Assembly: GCA_033977485.1 (NCBI GenBank)
Contig: CM066994.1
Location: forward strand, 45,843,155-45,907,154
From: Hydrangea macrophylla
Taxonomy: Eukaryota > Streptophyta > Magnoliopsida > Cornales > Hydrangeaceae
Direction: 5' to 3'
DNA: 64,000 bases
Below, piece after piece: positions 23,948 through 32,918 of the stretch (positions are counted from its first letter, which is position 1; each line of letters opens with the position of its first letter). The notes under the pieces were generated by a model that was given only the letters and a program-made list of their open reading frames with translations, was not told the DNA's origin and searched no databases. A program made the position numbers and the translations under genes.

Positions 23948-24759
23948 GGTTGAAACTTTTCTTTGAAATTCATTTGAAAGGCGTTTCTTTCAAGAACAAT
24001 TCCCACGATTTTTGGATTTTTCCTTGAAGACAATCATGTCAAAATATACTTTAACAAATATTAGTTTGAAGCTTTAATCAAAAAATGAACTCCAAGGATT
24101 TTGAAAGAGCAATTGAAAACTTTGGAATAAAGACGGCAAAAAATCCATTCACTTTCAAAGATGGATTTAAAATTCTTTGGGTAGAAGGATCACATAATCG
24201 GATTATTACCATACTTTTCATGAATTCGGACGCATACAAGGTCAATGATGCTTAGTTAAACAAGATATAAGAAGTGAAATCTTATAATCAACATTTGGCA
24301 TGTTCCCCAAATGTCGTGGGACATGAGAAGGAATTGCTAAAAGGTGATTAGAAGATTGTACATCCTACATTAAGCAAGCGTCGTCATAATCTCAAATAAT
24401 CCCTTCCGGGCAAACAAAACTCCATAGCATATAATCCTAATTGAGAATTGATTCCCTATGATTGAAAGGTTCTATAGAAGCTACTATGCAAAGGCCGGGT
24501 TTTGGTCAAAAATAAGGGACCCTTGACACACATCCGATAGGATGCTTCATATATCAACATAAGATATGAGATCAAGGGTGATCACACAGTCCCATGATGG
24601 CTTGACCGGCCGGGTTGCCCCGAGCCTTCAAGGTCATAGTTCTGTGCAATCGACTGGCGAAACATGAAAGTGCAACGCAACAGGCACACAAAAATTAATT
24701 AATTTGATTAAAAGAATGCTTTCAAGTCTAATCCTCGAGTGAACCCAAAATCAGGAATT

Positions 24760-24809
24760 CTGGTCTGCAAAACCAGAGATTCTGGGTTCGATGCCCAGCA
24801 GAGTCGCCA
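24760..24809 (-). other. tRNA-Arg-like primer region, relic copy
   Basis: The last 20 bases (24790-24809) are the primer-site complement, ending GAGTCGCCA. The match continues upstream through what looks like a T arm (TGGGTTCGATGCCCAG) and an anticodon stem-loop (CTGGTCTGCAAAACCAG). From memory this resembles the 3' half of plant cytosolic tRNA-Arg. It lacks the 5' half, so it is not a tRNA gene. Confidence 0.72.
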
Positions 24810-24814
24810 GATTG

Positions 24815-25955
24815 TGGATACTGGCATTTGGGCCCACTTCTTTTAATTTTCAAAAAAACAAAGAGTCGCCACTTAATTTTTTTAATGGAAAATTAAGAAA
24901 CCAATTTAAAAGCAAACCAATTTTGTGAAACCAAAGATAACTGGGCCCGAGGATTATGGAATGAAAGGGGAAGGAGCCCGGCGGACTAAACCACCCCCTT
25001 TCATCCTATCTCGTGATAGGCCTCTACTCAACATCCTTTTTAATCAAATTATTAATCCAAGCATGCCCTTAATTAATATATATATATATATATATTAGTA
25101 TACATAACACAAGCATGTCAAAAGGGTGCAAAATTGCTAACGATAAAAGGCATATAAAAACCACATAATTCAATTAGCAAGCAATATGATATGCAAATAG
25201 GGAACTAGGAAACTTACCCGGGATCCCGCCGTGAATATTAAATGTGTAATGCACACAAAATAGAAATCCTAGGAAAAGGGTCTCTAATCACATATATACA
25301 CATAAGGCCAGACCTAATTCTAAAGTGTCGCTCATGAAGTCAAAAATCAATAAAATCAATAAGTAAATAGATAAATGTTTGAGAAATTGTACCTCAAAAG
25401 TGCTACAAAATAAAGGGTTAGTCCACATGCTTGGGTCAATATATAATATCAATTCCTAAATAACACATCCAAAGATCTAGCTTAAATCAATCAAGCCTAT
25501 GAAGGGTTGACGTAATTATGAATTCCTTATAAGTAAATGGAAATACAACGCCTCCGTAGATATGCAAGTCTCAACTAGGAGCCAATGCAATGTCCATATG
25601 GGGATGGTGTAATCCCAACATGATCATAAATAACCCATAGTTACATTCAACTAGGTTCAATTTAAATGCAACTTTAAGCTAAATATTAATCCTGATCATA
25701 AACATCAACATATATGAGTAGATGCATGGATGTAAACATGAATGAGCTATGAATTATTCATTAATTTGGATCATCTAGCCTCTGGATTTAAGTCTAATTA
25801 ATCATTGAGACATGGTTTGAGTCCTAAGGCATTAGGAGACCATTTGGGTTAAGGTCAACAAAGTTGAACAAACTATGGTAGAATTTCAGAAATTACAGAG
25901 AGCAAACCAGACTTTCAAAAATGAGAAAAACCATACTTCCAACTGTTGAATCTTA
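24815..25955 (-). mobile_element. Partial LTR relic inside the LARD
   Basis: Starts TGGATACTGGCATTTGGGCC, like the inner edge of the 5' LTR at 27287, and follows it to about position 28433, then stops. It is much more diverged from the 27287 LTR than the terminal 3' LTR is (visibly many differences in every 60 bases at 25420-25900). Confidence 0.85.
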
Positions 25956-26012
25956 ATGATTTGATGTGGCTAAATGCATGCATCGCACACATGACACACG
26001 GATAAAATGCAA

Positions 26013-26041
26013 GTGTGTGTGTGTGTATGTGTGTGCATGTG

Positions 26042-26107
<66 letters not shown>
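26013..26107. repeat. (GT)n microsatellite
   Basis: About 95 bp of GT with a few TATG and CATG interruptions. The sister copy at about 20833 has only a handful of GT units, so the expansion followed the duplication. Confidence 0.95.
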
Positions 26108-26110
<3 letters not shown>

Positions 26111-27231
26111 CTATTCTATATGCAAAAGAAAAGAAATTTTAATTCTAGCACATAACCATTTAAGCACATAAAATCCTCCTCCATGTCAGGTGCGTTAATT
26201 TTTCCTTTCATTGTGATCCTTGCTACCTTTTCAAAGATTGGGTGTTTGAATTATTTAGAAAATATTTCTCGGATGATAAAATGTTTCTTGAGAATTCTGA
26301 GGATGTTAAACATTCCTCAACAAAAATGATTGTTTTGAAATTTTGTTTTGAATTTCATTTGAAAACCATTTGTCCTGAAAATAATTCCCAAGAATTTTGG
26401 ATTTCCCTTTGAGGATGTGAAAACATTTCTTATTAAAAATGATCGGGTTGAAACTTTGCTTTGAAATTCATTTGAAATGCATTTCTTTCGAAAACAATTC
26501 CCACGATTTTTGAATTTTTCCTTTGAAGATGATCATGTGAAAATATACTTTAACAAATATTAGTTTGAAGCTTTAATCAAAAAGTGAACTCCAAGGATTT
26601 TGAAAGAGCAATTGAAAACTTTGGAATAAAGATGGCAAAAAATCCATTCGCTTTCAAAGATGGATTTAAAATTCTTTGGATAGAAGGATCACATGATTGG
26701 ATTATTACTATATGTTTCATGAATTCGGACGCATACAAGGTCAATGATGCTTAGCTAAACAACATAAAAAGAAGTGAAATCTTATAATCAACATTTGGCA
26801 TGTTCCCCAAATGGCGTGGGGCATGAGAAGGAATTGCTAAAAGTGTATTAGAAGATTATACATCCTATATTAAGCAAGCATCATCATCATCATCTCAAAT
26901 AATCCCTTTCGGGCATACAAAACTCCCTAGCATCTAATCCTAATTAAGAATTGATTCCCTATGATTGAAAGGTTCTATAGAAGCTATTATGCAAAGGCTT
27001 TACACCTGATAGGATGCTTCATATACCAACACATGGTACGAGATCAAGGGTGATCACACAGTCCCATGATGACTTGACCGACTGAGTTGTCCTGAGCCTC
27101 CAAGGTCATAGTTCCATGCAATCGACTGGCGAAACATGCAAGTGCAATGCAACGGGCACACAAAAATTAATTAATTTGATTAAAAGGATGCTTTCAAGTC
27201 TAATCCTCGAGTGAACCCAAAATTAGAAATT

Positions 27232-27281
27232 TTGGTCTGTGAAACTAGAGATTCTGGGTTCGATCCCCAGTGGAGTTGCCA
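27232..27281 (-). other. Primer-binding site of the LARD with tRNA-Arg-like extension
   Basis: 27262-27281 is the primer site: minus-strand TGGCAACTCCACTGGGGATC, five bases inside the LTR end at 27287. As in the relic at 24760, similarity to tRNA-Arg continues through the T arm (TGGGTTCGATCCCCAG) and anticodon stem, here decayed at the anticodon loop (TTGGTCTGTGAAACTAG). Confidence 0.75.
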
Positions 27282-29942
27282 GATTTTGGATACAGGCATT
27301 TGGGCCCACTTTTGATTTTAAAACATTTTTTATTCAAATTTCAAATACAAAGAGTCGCCACTTAATTTTTAAAGGAAAATTAAGAAACCATTTTAAAAGC
27401 AAACTGATTTTTTACGAAACCAAAGATAAACTGGGTCCGGGGATTGTGGAATGAAAGGGGAAGGAGCCCGACGAACTAAAACCCCCCCTTTCACCCTATC
27501 TCGTGATAGGCCTCTACTCAACATCCTTTTAATTGAATTATTAATCTAAACATGCCCTCAACTAATACATATGTATATATACATTACAAAACCATGTCAA
27601 AAAGGGTGCAAGATTTGCTAACGATAAAATATCATTCATAAACCATATAATTCAAGTAGCAAACAATCATGATATGCAATAAGAAGAAGAGAACTCACCC
27701 GGGATCCAGCCGCATAATAGGAAACGTGCAATGTACGCAAAAGTAGAAATCCTAAGAAAAGGTCTCTAACACACATATTCACATAAGGCAAGACTTAGTC
27801 TAAGGTGTCACGCATGGAGTCGAAAATCAATAAAATCAAAAAGTGAAATAAACTAGAGAAGAGATGAGAAGTCATACCTCAAAAAGCGCTACAAAACAAA
27901 GGATTAGTCCACATGCTTTGAACAATATACAACATTGAATCTCAAATAGCATATTCAAAGTTCTAACTTAAATCTATTAGACATAGAAAGAATTGACCCA
28001 ATCATGAATTCCCTCTAATTAGTTGAGAACATATTACCTCTATAGATATGCAAGTCTCAACTAGGAGCCAATGCAATGTCCATATAGAGGTAGTATAATC
28101 CCAACACGATCATAAGAAACTCACAGCTACATTCAATTAGGGACAAAACAACCTAGAGCTAGATCCTAACTACAAGTATAAATATACATGGATGAATGCA
28201 TGGATATGTATAAGGACAAGCTATGAATTATTTACTAACTTGGATCACTTAACCTCTGGATTTAAACTTAATTATCATTATTCAAAACATGATTTGGGTC
28301 CCAAGGCATTAGGAAACCATTTAAGTTAAAACTAATAAGATTAGACAAAAATAGTGACAGTTTCACATGAATTACAAAGAGCAGACCAGACTTTCAAAAA
28401 TATAAATAAAATACTTGCAATAGATGAATCTTAATGATTTTTGAGTATGTTAAGGCTCTGTGAGTCTAGTTTCTAACTCAAAAAGAAATCAAAGATCCAA
28501 CGGTTAGATCTCTAAGAATAAGAAAAAAACTAGACAACACTCAGTAATTTGCAGCTCTCTGTCCAGAGTTTTTGTATGATTTTTTAAAAATAGTAAAAAA
28601 AAATAAGAAACACTTTGTTCTTTTTAGGGTATCTTCCTAATACATTGAACTACTTAGAAAAATTTATTGGAGGCCAAGAAAGTTCGATTAAGTTTCTGAT
28701 TTGTTAATTTTAAAACGGATTTACTGTTTTGATTTTCTGGACAAAGAGTGATTAGTTCCCAAATCATAAGACCAAACCATGTTATCTACGGAATTTCATT
28801 AAAACAAAACGTGTGGTGGTAGATATATGAGTTATGAACACTCTCCAATTGGTCTCACTCAATTCCCCTGGACCATGATCTAATTAAAAGTCTTTGATCT
28901 TAGTGGGTTTATGAGTTCACCACACCAATATTGACTTGGTGTTCATAGTTTGAATCAAACTTGATCCATGATTCTAGAGAGAATTAAGATCAAGTATGAT
29001 TATGATTATCGAAATAAGTAATGAAATATAAAGAGATTCATGGATTTAGCGTTGATGGATCTCCATTATAGATCTCATATTTGAAAAAAATCTAGCAAGA
29101 GATTCCTAAGGCTTTATTCAATCTTATAAACCTTTGAATATTCAAGTTCCCTAGATTGCAACATACAACTATAAACACTAACATCTAAATCCTCTCTCAA
29201 ACATATGATCCTTGAGGAAATTAAAACTATGGCATGCCATTCTTCTCACAAATTAATGGTCCTTGGAGACTTAATAAGACCCAAACCTACTCAAATCTCT
29301 ATGGAATATAGTATGGATTCCATCAGATCCCTAGTAGAGAGATCCAAGTCATGAGATAAGACTTGAACCCAACCAACTATGTGTAGATATGACTGTGATT
29401 CACTTTAATCTCCATATGGATCATAGGATCATAGGAAACCAAAGAATCAAACTCAAAGAGACTCAATAAGATATATAAAATCTTATGAATCTCAAAAGGA
29501 AAATATAAATTTAAAGAATTCAAGTTTACTTAAAGAAGTTGGAACACAAATTCTTCAAAACCAAATTTATTTTAAACCCAAAACACCAATTAGATCTAAA
29601 TTAATGAAATATTATGAGATTCAATCACAAATTCTAAGTGGTGTGTGATAAAATGAGGTAGGAAGAGAGGTTTTGAAAATGTGTAAAAGGTCTTAAACTA
29701 TGAATTTGTGATTGAATGGGCCTAATTTTGTAGGAGATTAGGAGGTTACCTCCTAGTACCTCAGTGAATTCTTGCTTGTTGGATGAAGATCTTCCAATTC
29801 TTCAATCTCTTCTTCTAATTCTTCAAATTCTTCAAGAACTTCTTCAAAAAATCTTTTTCTCTCCAATTTTTTCTCAATTATATATATATGAAGATGATTC
29901 AAGTAAAAGTCTTCAAGTCCTTTTAATGTGAAGATGAAGATT

Positions 29943-29954
29943 TGTATATATAGG
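29943..29954 (-). promoter_or_regulatory. Putative TATA box of the LARD 5' LTR
   Basis: Minus strand CCTATATATACA, conserved at 2113-2124 in the 3' LTR. It lies about 720 bp inside the LTR from its start. Confidence 0.5.
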
Positions 29955-30113
29955 CCTTTATCATAGGGTTAAATGAGTAAATTCGGGTGAAAACTCATGT
30001 GCAAAGATTTCCTTCTAGAATATATGAGAGAAGCAGTCTGTTACAGGCTGCGGCACTCGCTGACTTGTCTGCGGCAGTCATTGAGTGCCGAGCGGCATTC
30101 ACTGAGTGCCAGC

Positions 30114-30134
30114 GCGGCACTCAGCGAGTGCCGC
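30114..30134. promoter_or_regulatory. GC-rich hairpin upstream of the TATA box
   Basis: GCGGCACTC, AGC, GAGTGCCGC: a perfect 9-bp stem with a 3-base loop, set in a 130-bp GC-rich patch (30040-30160) with several more GAGTGCC or GCGGCA words. It lies about 160-190 bp upstream of the TATA box on the minus strand. The 3' LTR version (2274-2306) is partly decayed. Confidence 0.55.
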
Positions 30135-30669
30135 CGGATTCATCGCGTGCCGCAGCTAACAGAATTCTCCTTTGTATTTTATTTATTTCTTTTTCTTCTT
30201 CTTCTTTTCTTTCTTTTCTTTTCTTTTTTTTACTTATACTGTATACTTTATACTAATACTAATATATACTAGTATTATTCAAAATGTAATTTTGTACACA
30301 TACATATTCATGTATTTTGATAGACTACTAGTACATATACTTTGAAAGCTATTTTTCTTTTTCAAGAAACCTTTCGTTTTCTTTTTCTTTTATTTTCAAA
30401 AATTACTCTTTTTTTCTCATTTTTTTTTTACTTTTTTTTTTTAAAAAAAAAAACCCTTGTATTCTAAGTTATCTTTACACATACCAGCTTTTCGGAACAC
30501 CCAATCCTCCCCCTGTTTTTATTCTAAAAAAAACTTTTGAAGCTTGAAGAATCTTTCTGAAGTGCTTTAAATTGAGAAATCTACAAATTTTGTCGGGCAA
30601 TGTCATCATCGTTTCTTTAGAGGTAACTAACCCTGGATTCAACAGTTGGTCAAAATTGGGGTGTCTACA

Positions 30670-30858
30670 GCAAGCTTTTGGAACCGAACACGGTTCGATA
30701 AACCAATGAAAAGATCAACATCGTCAAGGAACGGATGAAGACAGCTCAGAGCCGACAAAATACTCATGTGTTGTAGGATAGTCCTTTTTTTGTTTCCTGT
30801 TCTTTATGCTTGTTTTAATAAAATGATATGTTTTAGCACCAAAAAAAAAAAAAAAAAA
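30670..30858 (+). pseudogene. Gypsy integrase C-terminal scrap ending in a poly(A) tract
   Basis: The frame through 30716-30765 reads INIVKERMKTAQSRQNTHV, like the IKERLKTAQSRQKSYAD segment common in plant gypsy integrase C-termini. A stop and about 75 bp follow, then AATAAA near 30819, then 18 or more A's (30841-30858). The cleavage-signal-plus-tail layout suggests a reverse-transcribed mRNA fragment. It begins abruptly at the LARD boundary, so the upstream part lies beyond the 30-kb element to the left or is lost. Confidence 0.55.
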
Positions 30859-31311
30859 CAATTAGTGAACCTTTCTTTTCGCTAAGGTATCTCTTCGACT
30901 CCCTCCTTGCTTTCCTTTATTTCACGGTTCCACCTTTCCACCCCTTCTACCAAAAAAATACTTCGATATCCTATAGCATCTCTAACACAGAATTGGCTTT
31001 TGAGTAATTAATATGATATTTTGGTTACTTGAAGTGTCTTGACTACTCAAATAGTCATTTTCACCAAATGCACTCTAACAACAGTGCTTAAATAAGTAAT
31101 CATTTTAAAATTTTAAATATGCTGGTGAAATACAACCATAGATACATCTTTATATGGCAATCCAATGGCTATAATCTTTCTTTCAAAATGTGATTGCCCT
31201 TTCTCAGTTGCTAAATTTGGAAAAATGCCAACAATTTTACTATTTTGCATTTAGCACACTTTTGATGATCTCATTGGAGTGTGAATAGGATTAGAGTAAC
31301 CACATTTGGTA
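30859..31311. other. No gene or repeat identified
   Basis: AT-rich sequence; I see no open frame, array or element end here. Confidence 0.4.
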
Positions 31312-31319
31312 GTTATTGG

Positions 31320-31537
31320 TAGGGGTGTACAAAAAAAATTGATCCCGAAACCGACCGACCAAACTGAACAAACCGGGGGCATTCAGTCGGTTTTCAAACT
31401 TATAGTCCAAGAAGACAACTGAACCGACCGACCGACCAAAACAACCCAAAACCCCGACCGAACCAAAGCTATTGGTCAATTTTTTGATGTGACAAAACCG
31501 AGGAAAATCAACCAAAAACTGACCTTGAACACCTCTA
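31320..31537. mobile_element. hAT-type MITE, host of a second insertion
   Basis: Ends TAGGGGTGTACAA and TTGAACACCTCTA are near-perfect inverted repeats. GTTATTGG precedes it (31312-31319). The other copy of this locus shows GTTATTGG directly after the right end (35884-35891), while here it is GTAATTGG at 31678-31685, beyond a later insertion. The interior is rich in ACCGACCGACC words. Confidence 0.82.
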
Positions 31538-31674
31538 GGGCTCGCATGGTAACGTAGTGGTTTCGGTTTTCAGTTTTTGTTTTAATTTTTTGTATTGATG
31601 TTTGCCTCTAATTCAATACAAAAAATGAAAATGAAAATTGAAAACCAAAAACCACAACATTACCATGCAAAACC
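31538..31674. mobile_element. Small MITE nested at the end of the hAT MITE
   Basis: 137 bp with terminal inverted repeats GGGCTCGCATGGTAACG and CATTACCATGCAAAACC (reverse complement, a few changes). CTA flanks both sides (31535-31537, 31675-31677), a 3-bp duplication as in PIF/Harbinger elements; a TA duplication with one more base is also possible. The empty site is at 35883. Confidence 0.75.
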
Positions 31675-31685
31675 CTAGTAATTGG

Positions 31686-32240
31686 CAATGAAGCACAGAC
31701 ACAACATGATAAAACACTTAAAAATGTCGATGCTTCATCTAGAGCTGGGCCAATCAAATTGGTGACGTGTTGGAGATGCTCATAATTAAGCTTTTTTATG
31801 CATCAATTTTTTGCCGAAATTATGCAAACTCCATGTAGTGGTTTTAGGCTTAGTTTGGCTCCCACATGGATTTTTAAAAGTAGCTTATGAAATTTATTAC
31901 TAGGTTGTTCAATAATTTTGTACAAGTGACACATTACTCTTCAAAAAAACATCATGAAACCAAAGGGTAACCTTGAACTTTTAAAAGCTCCATTCTAGAG
32001 CTTTTAAAAGCTCCCCCTAAAAAAGCTCTAAGTTCAATTTTTGCAAAGCTCATAAACTAATTACCAAATGAATTAACATAAAATTGTCCTTTAAAAAAGG
32101 AGAAGCACAAAAATGTGGGTCAAACTAAGCCCTAGATTAACATTCAATGGGAGTAATTATGGAATTTTGATCATTGTAGTTTATAATAGAACATGAGAAA
32201 AAATAAGGGTGGGGCTAAATACACCGATGTTAATGCTATA
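31686..32240. repeat. Duplicated flank, copy 1
   Basis: Matches 35892-36437 with scattered substitutions (ATTGGCAATGAAGCACAGAC onward). It contains the inverted GCTCCATTCTAGAGCTTTTA element at 32000 and the left terminal repeat of the Pack-MULE-like element at its end. The gypsy LTR starts immediately after it. Confidence 0.88.
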
Positions 32241-32854
32241 TGATATGCATGAAAATCTTCAATGAGAGTATCTCTACCACCTCGGCAAGAAATGCCCAGT
32301 CGCCCGATAACTGTGACCCATTGCGTTACCATCCCGGGGAGGGTACCCAGAACTGCCCAGTATATCCTGGTCGCGGTTAATGGATCGGGAATACGGCGTG
32401 GACCCCTCTCGTGTTAGCGGCTGGCTGTCAACGTCTATGACCCAGAAGGTTCCAGACAGTTTCCTACTTCAAGTAGAAGAGTAATGGAAAGTGAAGGTTG
32501 TTTCTTAATCAAATCAAGAGCCTCCCATAATTTGTGCTAATCAATCCCAACCTGATTGTGTTACCTTATCGGTTTATGTACCTTGTATGAGTAGGTCTCT
32601 TATATCTATAAAAGAGGCCACTCACCCCCTTCAAAGGGGGCGCTCATCTTATCTTACTCGCACACTTTACCCGACTGGTCTCGGGTAGTCCCATCCCCAT
32701 TGTTGGTTCACCAAAGACCCCAGGCGATTTGATATCTTAGTATAAGTGCACTGACACCCACGTGGTCGTAGGTCTCTTAATTAACAAGGCCAAACTACAT
32801 ACAAATCTCTGTCCAATTCTTCTTCTTTTTCTTACCCAAATTTTTGCATCATCA
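32241..32854 (+). mobile_element. 5' LTR of truncated gypsy
   Basis: 614 bp, TGATATGCATG to TTGCATCATCA, close in length to the 629-bp LTR at 54269. The TATA box is CTATAAAAGAG (32606-32616). The primer site TGGCGTCGTCTGTGGG begins at 32858. Confidence 0.85.
32606..32616 (+). promoter_or_regulatory. TATA box, truncated gypsy LTR
   Basis: CTATAAAAGAG, identical to the motif at 54611-54621 in the related LTR. Confidence 0.7.
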
Positions 32855-32918
32855 GCTTGGCGTCGTCTGTGGGAAAACGACAGTTTTTCTCCTAAAAACA
32901 AATTCGATACCGATCAAC

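Larger units (their letters stand above)
20784..25962 (-). repeat. First copy of the LARD-internal tandem duplication
   Basis: Holds the primer-proximal interior (20784-21162 and 23948-24759), a primer site (24790-24809) and a partial LTR (24815-25955). The same series repeats from 25963 to 28440. The breakpoints share ATGATTT: 20777-20783, 25956-25962 and 28434-28440. A solo LTR (21163-23947) sits only in this copy. Confidence 0.8.
25963..28440 (-). repeat. Second copy of the LARD-internal tandem duplication
   Basis: Parallel to 20784-25962 without the solo LTR. It contains the functional-position primer site and the first 1.15 kb of the complete LTR. It differs from copy one by many substitutions and by a large GT expansion (26013-26107). 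Confidence 0.8.
1..30669 (-). mobile_element. Large non-coding LTR retrotransposon (LARD-like), with nested insertions
   Basis: Two LTR copies in the same orientation bracket this span: 27287-30669 (complete) and 1-2836 (cut by the window edge). Where I aligned them by eye (from 27843 and from 1) they differ at a few percent of sites. Read on the minus strand, the LTR begins TGTAGACACCCC. The primer-binding site lies just inside the 5' LTR (27262-27281) and a purine-rich tract, GAAGAGGGGCAAAC, abuts the 3' LTR (2837-2850), so both ends needed for reverse transcription are present. The interior, after removing the nested elements, has no recognisable gag, protease, RT or integrase and is dominated by tandem arrays. 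Such elements are called LARDs and depend on an autonomous relative. The target duplication cannot be checked because the 3' end is outside the window. Confidence 0.8.
27287..30669 (-). mobile_element. 5' LTR of the LARD
   Basis: 3383 bp. On the minus strand it starts TGTAGACACCCCAATTTTG at 30669 and ends TGCCTGTATCCA at 27287. It is very long for an LTR. Open frames at 29987-30272 overlap a GC-rich promoter patch and are not credible genes: they differ from the equivalent 2142-2333 frame in length and sequence. Confidence 0.9.

Noticed and set aside
24760..24809. Possible tRNA-Arg gene
   Set aside because: Only the 3' half is present, it carries an encoded CCA-like end, and it sits exactly at an LTR edge; it is a primer-site region.
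29987..30272. Two overlapping frames of about 90 codons
   Set aside because: Lie in the LARD LTR promoter patch and are not preserved in the other LTR.
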